Positions 45,465 to 57,739 of a stretch of 64,000 bases of DNA are shown one piece after another. Source of the DNA: Utricularia gibba (lineage: Eukaryota > Streptophyta > Magnoliopsida > Lamiales > Lentibulariaceae); assembly GCA_002189035.1 (NCBI GenBank), contig NEEC01000002.1, positions 4,797,001-4,861,000 of the forward strand, read 5' to 3'. Both the position numbers and the translations under genes were made by a program. The notes below the pieces were generated by a model, which saw only the letters and a list, made by a program, of their open reading frames with translations, had not been told where the DNA came from and did no database searches. Each line of letters begins with the position of its first letter. Position 1 is the stretch's first letter.

Positions 45465-47218
45465 GGGATCACTTCTTGCTCCACCCTTGCTTTCTTCTTA
45501 GGGTCACACAGTTCTTTAGCAACTTGTCATATTTGGAGACCTGTTTAATCATATCAAAAAGAGGAATAGAAACATCAACCTTTTTCATCATTACCATAAA
45601 AGTTTTCAATCCTTTCTTGTCCTTGTTCCTTCTTCGAAGCCTCATCAGGAAGGGTGACGGTATGACCAATGGCTTGGTCTGAGGAATCTCGCTTGCCTCC
45701 TTCTCCTGAACATCTTTGGGTGGCTTCAGAACATCAAAATCATTGTTTATGACCTCCAACTCCTTTTCTTCGGACCTGTCTACCTTGTTTGTGAACCATG
45801 GGTAAGGGTCTGGTAGGTCAGTTCCACTTCTCAGCGAGATAGCATTTATGTGCTTTGGATTCTGGACTAGTTGTGATGGCAATCCTCCCTTCACAACTAT
45901 GGTTTGTGTGCTCCAAACGGTTCATTGCTTGTGCAAGCTGAGTAATCTGGCCTTGAATACTTGTGATTTGGCCCTTCATGTCCTTTTGCTCAGCATGCAT
46001 CTCTAAGGTGCTTTCAGCAAGAGATTTGACCATGGCCTCTAAACTATGGCTTGGTTGGTACAGAACCATGTGTTGTTCTGGAGGTCCGGTTATCTGCAAT
46101 GGTTGAGGTGGTCTAGTGATAGTCTTCTGAGGAATACCAGTTGGGTTCCCTAATGATGGTGCTTGACTAGGGGTGCTATCTGTCTCCAGCGAAAACCAGG
46201 ATGGTCTGTTCGAGGCATCTTAATTTCCATAGTTGTACGTCCCTCCTTGATTCTGATAAAAAGCATTGATTTCTTCCACTGGCATTTCAGGAACTCTCAA
46301 TCCAAAGTCAATGTGAGATGGCATAGAACTTGAGGTTCCTTGATATCCTTCCTTTTATTGAAGCAAGGCTTGAAGACCAAACTTCCACGTGTCAGTCATT
46401 GCTGCAAGTTGAGTCAATACTTCTAAGTTGTCCACTCCATAGACCGCTTTCGCCGTTCCAATGTTTCCACCGGGTGGTCTATAGGAGTTGTCATAGCGAT
46501 TGGCTGTGGAATAGGAATTATCAGCCATTTGTTCAATGAGTGTGCGGGCATCAGCACTGTGACGGTTCGCTAATAATGATCCATTACAAGCGGCATCCAT
46601 CTGTTCTCGGATCATAGGAGTCAATCCTTCATAGAAGTGCTGCAAGATCTGGCCTTCAGTGAGTCCATGCTGAGGATAGGAGTTGCAGATTCGGTTGAAA
46701 GCTCTCCTGCAAGTTTTCTCTTTCACTTTGCATCATGGTAGTCAAAGCTCTCCTTCCGGCTGAAGCTCTTCCTAGTGGTGCATATCAATCCAAGAACTTT
46801 TGAACCATCTGCTCCCATGTGGCCATAGATGAAGGTGGAAGTCCATAGAGCCACTCCAGAGCACGTTCGGTAAGACTGAAAGGAAACACTTTAAGCTTGA
46901 CTTGATTCTCTGTGGCTCCTTTGGGGCGCATGGATGCACAAGCCATGTGCAACTCACGTAAATGACGGTTAGGGTCGTCATTTTCCCTTCCAGCATACTT
47001 TGGAAGTGTCTGGAATAAGTAAGGGCGTAGCTCATAGTCTTCTTCTCAATCAAAGATGATGCATAAGGGACGGTCTGAATGATTTGTAGTGATTTCTTCC
47101 TTTATGGTCCGTAGTGCTAGTCCACGGTTAGCCGGAAGTAATACTAGGAAGTTCCATGAGGTTGTTCTCCCTGGGTCTTAGGCACTACTAGTAGTCCAAT
47201 GGGTACATGTGCTGCCAT
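45465..47218 (-). pseudogene. Gypsy gag, several frameshifts
   Basis: It begins MAAHVPIGLLVVPKTQ at 47218. After stops, about 46790-47020 reads FQTLPKYAGRENDD, then LKVFPFSLTERALEWLYGLP, the retrotransposon gag domain. The frame at 46355-46726 continues with FYEGLTPMIREQMDAACNGS and DARTLIEQMADNSY, the Athila-type gag. The frames at 45818-46099 (coiled-coil-like, IQGQITQLAQAMNRLE) and 45469-45894 lead toward protease. At least three breaks separate the pieces. No zinc knuckle is visible. Gag would form the particle shell in a working element. Confidence 0.8.
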
Positions 47219-47455
47219 GATGTCTCCAGTGGTTAAACAAGACGTCTCACTCTTTTTAGCAAGAAAGTTTCGTTCCACCTCTTGGTCCAAAGGATATAGA
47301 ACATCTCGATAAGATCTTAGGCTTCGACGAGCCCTTGGAGGACCTGACTACATAAAAAGAGAAAAACAAAGCAGAAATAAAAACAAGGAAAAGAAACAAC
47401 AAGGAAAAGGAAGAAAAAGAGTAAAAGAAAGAAAAAGAAAAGGAAACACTAAAAA

Positions 47456-47488
<33 letters not shown>

Positions 47489-47525
47489 GAAACTCACACA
47501 CACAACACTAAACACAAAAAAATTC
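47219..47525 (-). other. Purine-rich leader of the gypsy element
   Basis: The + strand at 47348-47490 is a long aaag/aaaga-rich tract. On the minus strand it gives artificial Phe/Ser-rich frames. It is the untranslated leader between the primer site and gag. Confidence 0.6.
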
Positions 47526-47551
47526 AACTCCCCGGCAAAAGCGCCAAAAAT
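47526..47551 (-). other. Gypsy primer-binding site
   Basis: The minus strand right after the LTR reads aaatttttggcgcttttgcc and then ggggag. This is close to the TTGGCGCCGTTGCCGGGGA site of Athila/Tat elements and shows where the 5' LTR ends. Confidence 0.8.
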
Positions 47552-47552
47552 T

Positions 47553-48763
47553 TGATGCGTGTCGTTTCTACAACAAATTTTAATATTTTTAAAACTCGTA
47601 AAAAACAAAAGCGTAGTACGGGTGTCGAACGCAAGGAGTTGTTTTTGAGTGAAAGGTGAGGTATCCCGAATACAACTGTCACGATTTGTAAACGGTTTTG
47701 AAAGTAAAAGGTGCGAGAAACGTTGATGATGAAGCTTGAGTAAGGGAATAAGAGGGTTTTTGAACAAACAAATGAAATAAACGTAAGCAATGAACCTTAA
47801 ATAAAGTGAATGTTCCTAGGTTTGGAATCCTGTCCAGCTATGTTCGTTGCATTTTCACTCTTCTCTAATCTTCTCGAGTACTCGGTTATAGAAGTAAGGA
47901 ATTGCCTACCCTCCCTTACACTCTCTTGCAAGAAGGCTCGGGAATAGCCCGATGTTGCTTCTCTTTGGACGAATGTCAGAATAAGATGTCCTGCCAACGT
48001 ACCCTTATGACTGAATTGCGTGTGTGTGCCCGAGTGTTGTCAATGACCCAATGAGTCTAGATACGAGGTCACTACCTATCCATTGATCCTGAGGTACGGT
48101 CAAAGACAAAATGTAGTCTTCCTCCTGCCAAAGGGGCATGAGTTGGTGCTTTTGGATTCAAAGAAGAGATGAAGCTAAGCTAACGAAACATAGATCTGGG
48201 GGTGCTCCAACCTAGAAACAGAAGTTTCTAGATGCGAAGGGCCATACAAATTTAAGGAAACAAAAACAAGGTTCTAGAGAGAAGCTAGAGGAAAATCCTC
48301 TAGAGAGAGAAAATAAAAAGGAAAACTAAACTGAAAGTAAAACTAAGCTTGTCTGAGATTTCGTGTCCCTGTGGTTCTGCTGAACTTGGGATGACTTGCA
48401 AGCAAGCGTCTGCACTGACACTGGAATACTAATTATGTCGCCTGTCAGAGACTCCCGTGTTCCGCATGTCAAGGCTCAAGATTAGGAGTCTGCAGTCTTC
48501 TAGAAATCAAGGGAATGCCAGCTCAGGAAGATCCAATTTGTCGCCATCTGATGCTCTCTTTCTCTCACTCCCTGCCACGTGTGCGCCTCTAGAAAAACTC
48601 AATTAAAACTAGCAAAATTATTAGATAAAATACAAGATTTTGGAAAATTACTCTAAACTAGATTAAAACCTAAATCTCATATTATAGACTCCTAATTAGA
48701 CATTCCTAATTACTATTAAGCATAAAAACAACATAAGAAATAGTAAAAAAATGACACTTAGCA
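47553..48763 (-). repeat. 5' LTR of the Athila-like element (LTR-A2)
   Basis: A 1211-bp LTR, TGATGCGTGTCG on the + strand and ending CTTAGCA, adjacent to the primer site on the left and the target duplication on the right. Relatives are at 18413-19714 (same orientation), 51100-52317 and 3419-3690 (opposite). Confidence 0.88.
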
Positions 48764-48768
48764 CTGGC
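48764..48768. repeat. Target duplication CTGGC, right
   Basis: Identical to 42400-42404. Confidence 0.88.
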
Positions 48769-49560
48769 CTTGGGAAAGGAGAGAGGGGAAATAATTTTGA
48801 AGGAGAGAGAGTCAAGGAAGGAGTTGAGGAGTTTCAGTGACACACGAGGGTTTCTTCTCCAACATTAGAGACACTTAACCAGAAGGAGGAAGAGGAGGAT
48901 TCTCAAGAAGGAGACCCTCCAATCTGAAGAACAACAATAATACTTAGTTTAGCGCTAATGTTCTTGGCCGTGAATAGTAGCAAACGAGCATCAAAACAAT
49001 CTTTACTTTCTTTTCGTTTACTAAATGTTTTGAGTTTCTGTATCTGACTTACTTACAATGTTTCTGTTATTTTCGCCACATTATTTGAATGAAATCATGT
49101 TTTATCTTCCAAGCATGAGTAGCTAAAACATTAGGGATGCCTTAAGATAAAGCATGGTGGTGTGGATCTAGGGTTAATAATGGAATTTATATTTTTTTCT
49201 TAGATATTGTTTCTATCATTCCATGGGTAGACCTAAGGAGGGGAACAAGTAGCTTCGTAACTTAGATGTTTGATTTAGAAGTAGACCAACAAATTGAGAC
49301 AAGAGCAATAGGTATTAGTTCAAGGTAGAATGAGTAGAACCAAGTAGACTTAGTTCTATACACTTTGCATGTGGGTAAACCTAATTGCAATGTTGATGAT
49401 GATATTGGGGACTATATGAGCCGAAAACATGATGAATGACCTGGGTAGATTTAGATTGTATAGAGTTTTGAATATAGGAACATAGTAAATTAAATTAGGC
49501 ATCTTAGCACCACACCACTTGCAAACCCTTAAGACATCTTAATCTCACATTAAGACATTG
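48769..49560 (+). repeat. LTR-B family copy, right part (split)
   Basis: Continuation of the LTR-B copy from 42404, beginning cttgggaaaggag. It carries the shared phrases 'ttggccgtgaatagtagc' and 'gatgccttaagataaagc'. The 3' end of the LTR is missing after about 49560. The next 107 bp up to 49667 are unassigned. Confidence 0.75.
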
Positions 49561-49667
49561 GTTCCATTGCTACAAGTTCATGACGATGACCTTGTTGGAA
49601 GCCATCCTTGCTTTCCTGCATTGTCCTCATGAACATTAGCATTGCTTGGAATATCCAAATGTAGTAC

Positions 49668-51099
49668 TGTTAAGTCTCATTGGCAAATCTTATCCTTTGA
49701 TGTTTTCCTTGAATTGTGATCAAGTTTACATCATTGATAAAATCATCTACTTGATCTATGTGCTATCAAAATTATGATGAGATCATAATGTGAGATTCTT
49801 CAAGCACTCATGCTCAAGTTAAAAAACTCCCTGGCTAGAGTATTTGTGAAATGAGTATATCACAAATACGGATAAGCTGGCACACATTGAGTTCCCTAAA
49901 CTGTTTAGGAAATGGTTCTCACAATTGATATAATGAGATTACTAAAACCTATGTGTGGGTGTTGATTAGAGAATCGATTCACTGGATGTCTCATCTTCGA
50001 GATGCTACTATGGGAAGCTAACCAAGTGTCAGTAGCAAGATCTCGAATATGACAGCCGTACAAGTAAGCATAGACTTGAGGTCAACAAAGTTATCTTGAT
50101 CTTAAGCTCACATTTTCGCTCATTGCTAACGGGAGCCTAACCATGGCTTGCCTAGTATGGATGAGTAGGGATGTGACTCCTTAAGGTTGGAGATAGTTGA
50201 TTGATCAATAAAGAATTCATCACTCATGTTAGCGATGAGATCATATCTCAAGTAATTGCATCAAAGCCTAACAGTAAGTCCTGGGCCCAGGGTAATGACA
50301 CTAGAATTGTTTGAGTAGGTCATTAAGTATTAGTGTTTGAATGCGATTATAAGTTCGATACATCATAAAGAAACACACCCATGTTCTAGTATCGAATGAG
50401 ATATAAATATCATGAAAGCTGTTCATTGCATGATGGTTGGTCATGGAAAGGCTCAATCAGTTCACCTTATAATTCTTTAATCTTGGGGATCATGATATGT
50501 TGTTAGACATCACTCATGATCGATAATGATGGATTTGATTAATTAAGAGTTAATTAATAAATCTATGATTACGGCCTTGATTGAGGAAGCCTATAGGGTC
50601 ACACACAATAGTGGAGTCACTCATCGATATAAAATAGAATGACACAATTACATGAGATGTAATTGGTAAAGTGGATAAATTAAATAGAGAGTTATTTTGA
50701 GAATAATATTGATTAAACTCAAAATAAAAGATCTCATATAGATATGATTTGATAAGTCACAAAATATCTATCAAAAAGATTTAGATCTTGAGATCTGCTC
50801 CAAAGGTCTTCGTGCTCTCTGAGACTGATCGACAAGGGGGCATTTTTCTCTACTAGCACCTGAGAAATTCGAAAAGCATTCAAGAGCCTTGAGAAAGTTA
50901 TCGACGGAGTGCTTCACGTGTGGATACCATAGAGGCCGTCTGCTATTGGCGGTTGGTGAACAACGGAGTCCTCTGAAAGGTATTTTGATTATCCCTGAAT
51001 CTGACGTATACCGTATTCCAAGATCTGCGATTGGGGTTTCTCAAAAATTTTAAAATTCCGCTGCTTTTGAGACATACGATATCTACGAGAAACCCAACA
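49668..51099 (+). repeat. Copia-family LTR 4
   Basis: It ends ACGAGAAACCCAACA like the family. The start, TGTTAAGTCTCATTGGC, has lost about 25 bases compared with the copy at 14858. The flanks (AGTAC left, CATTT right) differ, so no duplication is seen. The right flank is an LTR-A2 copy. Confidence 0.82.
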
Positions 51100-52317
51100 C
51101 ATTTTCTATATCTAAATGTTATTAAAGTTGTTTAGTTAAGAGTCTTTAATATAAGTTTTAAGTTTTATTTAAATTAGAGTAATTATTTTAATAAATGTGT
51201 TTTATAACTAATGTTTTAGCTTAGTTTTGCTGAAATTTTGTTAGAGGCAAACATGTGGAAAAAAGAAGAGAAATGAGGAATTATAACGCAACAAAATAGA
51301 TCTTTCCGTATATTATTCTCTTTGATTTCCGGAAGAATGCAAATGTCTAATGATGAGTCTTGGCGTGCAAAACACGGGAGCTTCTAATAGAAGAAATCAT
51401 GAGTGTAGCAGTGTTAGAGCAAGAAGTCCCTTGCAAGTCACTCAAGACCACAACAGAATTAGAAGAACATGAAATTCAAATAGAAGAAAAATGTAATTCA
51501 AGTTTTAGTTTTAAACTTTGCTTTTTGTTTGTTGCTTCACATGGTCCTTTGTTTCTAGGTTGGAAGACTCCCACCTCTACGTTTCATTAGTTAGTATCTA
51601 CTTCTTCAATGAATTTGATTGGATTTCATATGTCTCTACACAATTACATTAAAGTTTAATTTTGAAATTATCTCTTATTCAACATTTATGATTAGCTGCC
51701 CATTGCCTACGAGCTTTGAAGAGTAAGAAAACACCAACTCAAACCCTTTTTCTTTGAGGGAGACAATGTTTTGTTTGTGACCATACTTTAGGATAGATAG
51801 TAACCTCGTATTTGAACTCATTGGGTCATTGCCAACACTCAGACACACATGCAAAATTCGATCATGAGGGTAACAATGGCTAGACCTCTTATTTTTATGT
51901 TCATCCAAGGGGGAGTAACATTAAGCAATTCTCATGCCTTCTTGCAATAGAATGTAAGGAAAGGTAAGCAATTCCTTATCTCCATAATTGAATACTCGAG
52001 AAGATCAGAAAAAAGTGAAGACATAATGGATGTAGCTAGCTAGAATTCCAATCTCAAGATCAACTCTTTATTTAAGGTTTATAGCTTAAGTTCACTTCTA
52101 TTGTTTATCTTATTGTTTCTTTATTCAAATTGCATCATTAATGTTTCTACTGTCTTTTATTTAATAAACCCGTTTACAAAATCGTGATAGTTTGTATTCG
52201 ATGTAAACCTCACCATTCCCTTGAAAATTGACTCCTTGCTATTGACACAATTACTATGCTTTTAGTGTTTCATGAGTTAAGAATCTATTCAATTTTTTTG
52301 TAGAATGACATGCATCA
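51100..52317 (+). repeat. LTR-A2 family copy, + orientation
   Basis: From 'cattttctatatc' to 'gaatgacatgcatca' this follows the reverse complement of 47553-48763, for example 'ttagagtaatta', 'gaggcaaacatgtgg', 'tactcgagaagatcag' and 'aaatcgtgatag'. The first bases of the LTR are missing at the copia LTR junction. Several deletions are present. ORFs inside (51360-51590, 51675-51908) are not genes. Confidence 0.72.
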
Positions 52318-52444
52318 AGTACAATTTTTTTCTACAGATCAACACGGTTGCTCTCTTGCATATCATATTTTATGGGTTGAACTTTTCATACTAAGCTCTT
52401 CTTTGATGTCACCCTTCAATTCCGCAATCATATATCAAATAAAA

Positions 52445-52563
52445 TTGATGTATTTTAATCATACATCAATATAAAAATAATGATTTGCAAAATTTAACAA
52501 AATTACGTTATAAATATTTATATAGATGAACATAATAGATATATTAGTTGAAAATTGAAATTC
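52445..52563. repeat. Left terminal inverted repeat of the MULE (degenerate)
   Basis: It aligns with the reverse complement of 63808-63945: shared blocks are caatataaaaataatgatt (19 bases), ttaacaaaatta, atagatgaaca and attagttgaaaat, in the same order and spacing. The outer limit is uncertain. Confidence 0.6.
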
Positions 52564-52989
52564 AATGGAAAAATGGATTTTCTATCGAATCGAGAGAAAA
52601 ACCAGAAAAAAATTATCTCAGTTTGATGTAAAGGATTAATTTACATTGAGATGAGAAAATTTTAATTAAAAAAATATTTATATTGGAACGATTTGTGATG
52701 AGCTCAATGTAAAAAATATAATTACATCGAGCTGGTTGGTAAAAATATATAAGGTTGATGCCAATCAGCAATTATTATACCTCATTAATAAAATGATTAT
52801 TTTTTTGAAATTCATCTAATAACAAGTTAAAACAACTTCAATAACACAACTTTTATTTTTTCGAAGAAAAGCATTAAATAAGTTATTAAGTATCTAATCG
52901 TGACGATGTGTGGGTTGATGAGATGTTCTGACATTGTTTGATCAAAAACTCTAACCTTCAAATAGCATCTATATAGATGATCAGGATGG

Positions 52990-54347
52990 CTAAGAATAGT
53001 TTTTTATATTACATTGGGAGGGAACGTCAATCGATACTTGGTGCTTGATAGGTAGACTTGGTGATGTGTGTTGGATGTGTGGTATACCTTCTTTATTATC
53101 TCTTGAACTTCGTCTTCTTTCTCTCATATCCATTCTCATTAGAAATCGAGTAGTTCTACTCCGACCTAACTTAGTTGGCTTTTTACAGGATGCATCATGC
53201 ATGAGCTTGAATGGTGCTGGGGTCCATTGAAATTCTACTCGCAACGATTAAAATTGTGTTTAATGCACATTAATCTGCCTTTCAAGTGAAAATAGAGGTA
53301 TGATGAAGGCTCGTGGGTCAACTCCTAATCGCTTTGCATGCTTGTTGTACATGTGAATATAGAACCCTGAAATTTTGCTACTTTCTATATGTGCATATAC
53401 CATGCTTTACTCGCTCTAGGTAAATCTTTCCTTGTTACCCTCCTTTGGTCATATATCTCCACAGATGGATGTAATATGCCCTGATTCCAAAATTTGTACA
53501 ACTAAGATGGATTTTTGGTGAATTGTAGTCTTTGATAATATTGTTGTAAGGTCTTAGATAATCAGTTTGTGAAATAATTCTTGTACCTTATGAATATTGT
53601 CTATATTTTATTAGAAAAAAACATTAGATATAAGAGTATAAGATTATATCAAATACGTACTAAGCAATACCTATGCCAATGCAGTTATTAGAAGGTGTTC
53701 TGTCTCACGTAGTACATCATCTATACTATTGACTTGATTGTTAGTCATGGTTACAAATCTAAAGGTGTTTGAGAAATGTTAATTTTTTATGGAAATAATA
53801 GAATTATTATAATATCTTACCTTTTTCTCCTATCATGTGACATCGTTCATAATTCTGGAGGGAGCATAGACAAATAGTGCCAAACACCAATGTGAAAATC
53901 TTTGATTTGGTGCATGTAAAAGTTGAATTTCTTACAGCTTTGGAGAATGTGTCTCTTAGTCGTGGATGCTTGTATTTATCTACAAGATTTACCCTTAGTT
54001 GATGGATATACCATCTATGACATCCATCATTTGTAGGCTTAAAGGCGTGAACTCGTTCCGCTACCTTTTTAATGCAATCACATCTATAAGATATTAGGCA
54101 TGTAGGTCTATTTTGAACAACATACTTGCTGAATAGTTGGAAAAACCACATCTATGAATCATCTATTTCTTCATAATTAATAGTAAAAGTGGAACACATT
54201 TGAAAAATCTATTGAGAGTGATCACAATCAACATCTTGTAACTCTAATGTGCATATAGATGAATTGCATCGATTGATACCATCGACCGACACCATCTCTA
54301 TGCTTGAATACAGGGTCCAAGTATCCAAAATATGTAGTGCAACACAT
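52990..54347 (-). pseudogene. MULE transposase, core and C-terminal part
   Basis: Reading minus from 54347: VLHIFWILGPCIQA, then VSIDAIHLYAH (the first catalytic Asp, from DGTHLYGKY in relatives), then after a break WFFQLFSKYVVQNRPTCLIS. The second Asp position is lost (SYRCDCI for SDRHxGI). Next come GCHRWYIHQLRVNLVDKYKH and, near the end (52990-53244), LGRSRTTRFLMRMDMRERRR, like the C-terminal basic region of MULE transposases. Stops and shifts separate the parts. No SWIM finger could be seen in 53245-53800. Confidence 0.75.
54340..54347. repeat. Imperfect target duplication of hAT-2, left
   Basis: CAACACAT here and TCACACAT at 62230-62237 share the last six bases and have the 8-bp length expected for hAT. 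Confidence 0.6.
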
Positions 54348-54639
54348 TAGAGATGCAACCAATTTTGAACTGTATGGTTTCGGTTCGAAATCGCATGGTT
54401 CCAGTGAACCATCAATCCATAAATCATGGTTCGCCGTAGACAACAAGTTTCAATTTCGGTTTGGAACTGGATTCTAAAACCTTGAATTGAACAAAAACCA
54501 GAGCCAACACCTTGGTGTTTCGCTTCAAAACAAAAATCGAAAACCTCAAACCGAACTGCAATCGATCGATTACTATTTGAATGCATTTTCCAAGCACCCA
54601 TATGAACCATCTTGATTGTTTGGGAATGATATTTTTAAT

Positions 54640-56104
54640 GTTAGAAAATGATATATTTAACATTTTTAATTTTTATATTTTACCGGATATACTATTTAAT
54701 TTACAAAATACCTTAATTTAGAATAGTTTTTGTAAAATACCCCATAATCAAAATCAATATAATTTGTAAGTTAAATGAATGAAATAAATGATTCAAATGA
54801 TATAATTATCAACAATTGAAAATATATATGATAAAGTTAAATTTTTTTGAAACAAATATAATAAGATCACAAATAATAGAAAACAAATAAATGTATTTCT
54901 TTACACTTATTTTAAATTTAAAGAGATAATTTTTATATAATGTTTCTGAAATCTAATCTATTTTGTAAATTAAAATCAAAATATCATCTAAATCTAAATC
55001 GAATCTATTTGATAAATTTTTTCTAAACCTCACCTATATTGGAAACCAAAATAAAAAAGTACATTGAATCAAGCATTTAACACCTATCTTGCACAACCGT
55101 TTTTAGATATTCTTAACAGTTGCTAAGGGTGTCTAGAAAGATCCTAAGAACCCTTAGGAACGAATATGAGTGTCTGGCAATTTGACAACCAGAAAGGATG
55201 CACTGCCTAGGAGCACTTAACAATGGTTGTGGATGTCCAGAATTGATACAAGGTGCTCTTAGAAATCATTATGAGTGCTTGGGAATTGATCTCACAGATC
55301 GTTGGAACATATTTCAGACAATTAAATGGTATATTACGAAGTTAATTCTAACAACGACATAATTATCTTCTAGGGAAAAAAGTTAATAACGAAAGTATTC
55401 CAACTACAACATAATTGTTCACAATATGAGGGGTCGTCCTATTCAGTTTTCATTGACAAAGCTTGGAACATCATGAGCAAATAGTAGCATTTCAAGGAAA
55501 GTCCGTATCTCACCATCAATATTTAGTGATGCATTATCCCTATTGGTGTGCACATAGGGGGATTGGAAAAATAGCATTATTTTCCTTAAAAATGTAGGGT
55601 TAATTTTGATATATAACCAAGTGTATGCTAGATGGGAATAGCAAAAATGACTTATCAGATTTTTTATTGACTTGAGAGGTGAGTCATCAATTAAGAGGGA
55701 ATTGTAACGGTATTACCTTATGTTCAACCCACTCATGACAACCCATACATGACTCATATGAATAATGAGTTTATTGAATAATGAAGGTTGAAAGACCCAT
55801 TGAATGATTGGTTGCAGCTGGTCCCTACAAAAGACGGCATATGTGAGGTATTTGCATAGTTGTAAAAATGAAAAATATGATGTAGCACACACACCTGCCA
55901 CGAGATGACCATATGAAAATATCAATATTATCCATATATTATCAAATAAAGTCATGGGCATATGAATGTAGATAGCCTGCATACATTAGGTGAAAAAGTT
56001 TTGATGATATCTCATAAAGTCTTAATATATATAAGAGATAAAAATATGTGTTGTGCTAATGAAAAAGGACATTATTGGCCATATATTATTTTATCTAAAG
56101 GGAT
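54640..56104. other. hAT-2 interior, no gene recognised
   Basis: AT-rich DNA at 54640-55080, then GC-richer DNA at 55081-55330 with repeated 'agtgcttgg/gagtgtctgg'-like phrases. No domain was identified in any frame. Confidence 0.35.
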
Positions 56105-56362
56105 TCATGATCTTGATGGTCCAGCCTTGAATATGATGTTTGTGAACACACCATTTACATCCAAGATAATCAACTTCTGTTGTGGCTCGGAAGCACTAAA
56201 AAATAGTTCAATGTATGCCCAACTCTCATACCAATTCAGCTTGTAGTGAAGGTCTTTATTTTCCTTTATTATAAATGCAAATCTATCATGCACATCATTA
56301 ACATCATGCGTGTGCGAACCTTCTACATCATTAGCATCCCATGTTCTTGCATCCCTAAACAC
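56105..56362 (-). pseudogene. Short FCP1/HAD-like frame
   Basis: An 85-codon minus frame contains SASEPQQKLIILDVNGVFTN. This resembles the start of plant FCP1-like HAD phosphatases, where a line such as KLLVLDLNG carries the nucleophilic aspartate. No further FCP1 motifs follow in the next 300 bp. If real, it is a captured host exon inside the hAT. It may also be chance. Confidence 0.28.
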
Positions 56363-56730
56363 AACTTCATCCTTTTTATTGCTCTAGAATTCTTCAATAC
56401 ACTACATAAATAACGTTTTGTCCCTGATGCATCCACAAAGAGTGGTAAAATTTCACTAAAATTTCTGTGCATGCTTGAAAATTGAAGTATAAAATCTTGT
56501 GCATATTTTTTTTATGCAAGGTAACAAATCCTATAATAATAATATGGAAACAAAAATATAAAATATTTTTTTTAGCATTTCTCCTAAATATACATTGAAA
56601 GATATACCTTTGATCTTGCCTACTTCGCTAAAATTAGGGTGCGTTTGAGGAAACTTATGTTCCATTGAAGACATCCAAATGAAACTTGTCCACTATTTTT
56701 CAAATTCTCTTCTCACACCTTTCACTAACA

Positions 56731-56943
56731 TCAGACCTTTTTTCTCTTAAGTGTGTAGTGATTCGTGTTGTGAGTCCTAGAGCATGCACTCACAACCAAA
56801 AAATACTGAAGTTCCATTTCAAAAGACAACTCCTCGCAAATACTCACAAATGCCAACACATATGAAATAGATCTTGGAGTCAAATGAGACAAATGAATCT
56901 CTGAACATTCTAATATCTCTTCTAAAAATGGCAACAATGACAA
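56731..56943 (-). pseudogene. Weak gypsy-type transposon protein fragment
   Basis: The minus frame reads PFLEEILECSEIHLSHLTPR and then VLAFVSICEEL, recalling the 'putative gypsy type transposon' N-terminal pattern (hydrophobic lead, IHxSQLxPxG, ExxC). This is pattern resemblance only. Confidence 0.25.
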
Positions 56944-57739
56944 TCATAAATCACAATAAGAATGCTCCATGCTCAATGCAAATCTCATTGAACCTACATG
57001 GATTGGAAGTTCCTATCAATTCATCAAGTTCTTCGTCCCAAACCTCATGCTCATTCAGTTTCAAGAATCTATTTCTCAATTTTTCAGAAGTTTGCATCTA
57101 CAAACATCCATAAATTATTGTATGAGAAATCGAACTATATTCCACAAGGGTATTTCAATTTGGAACATAGTTTAGCAACTCATGGTGAATAATAAAGCAC
57201 TTACCTTGTTTAATTTTCTCAATATTGAAAGTAGGAGGAATGGGGTGTTCGGTCACTTTCGCTTTGGGGGAAGTGGTAAGAAAATTTCTTACCAAGGCCT
57301 ACGGTTATTTTCATTGGCAGTGTGGACAAAGTGGGAACTGGGAGTGCGAGACGTGTAACATTTTCTATGGGTTTGCCGCGATCAATTTTATTAACCAAAT
57401 CATAGGGTAATCATATGGCGTAATGATTACATTAAATTGTAAAAAATTTTGGTAGTAATTACTTGTCATTTTCAGGTGGGAAGAGTTGCTCGGTTCTAAT
57501 TAAGTGAACCCAAAGCATAATTCTTCTTTTCGAATGATTTACACAAGATTCCGGACATAATGTTATTAATAATTAGTCTAATTTTTATGATGCACCCAGA
57601 TCTACTACTGTGGGTGATGCATATAGTCTATTGTAAGAGCTTGCGAATATCTTAGTTTTTTAATTTTATGTGTGATCCATTGAAAGCGATTATTCATAAT
57701 GGAACATTTTATTTGTATAGTTGAAACAATTTGTCTACT

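Larger units (their letters stand above)
42405..48763 (-). mobile_element. Athila-like Ty3/gypsy element, 3' LTR mostly deleted
   Basis: A 6359-bp minus-strand element with exact 5-bp flanks CTGGC. Order from right to left: 5' LTR (47553-48763), primer-binding site (47526-47551), purine-rich leader, gag, protease, RT, RNase H and integrase. The integrase runs directly into a 30-bp remnant of the 3' LTR (42405-42434). The missing piece would include the pol end, any extra ORF, the polypurine tract and most of the 3' LTR. Frameshifts and stops break gag-pol, so it is not autonomous. The protease-RT style and primer site fit the Athila/Tat group. Confidence 0.9.

Noticed and set aside
46772-47053. 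93-codon minus-strand ORF over the gag region
   Set aside because: It is a shadow frame; the true gag frame over the same bases gives LKVFPFSLTERALEWLYGLP.
47256-47501. Phe/Ser-rich open frames on the minus strand
   Set aside because: They translate an aaag-rich low-complexity leader of the gypsy element; the reading frames are a composition artefact.
54464-54471. aactggat matching the 8 bases after the hAT-3 terminus at 61501
   Set aside because: It is not followed by a TAGAGCTGG-type terminus, so it cannot be called the other end of hAT-3; likely chance within the hAT-2 end.
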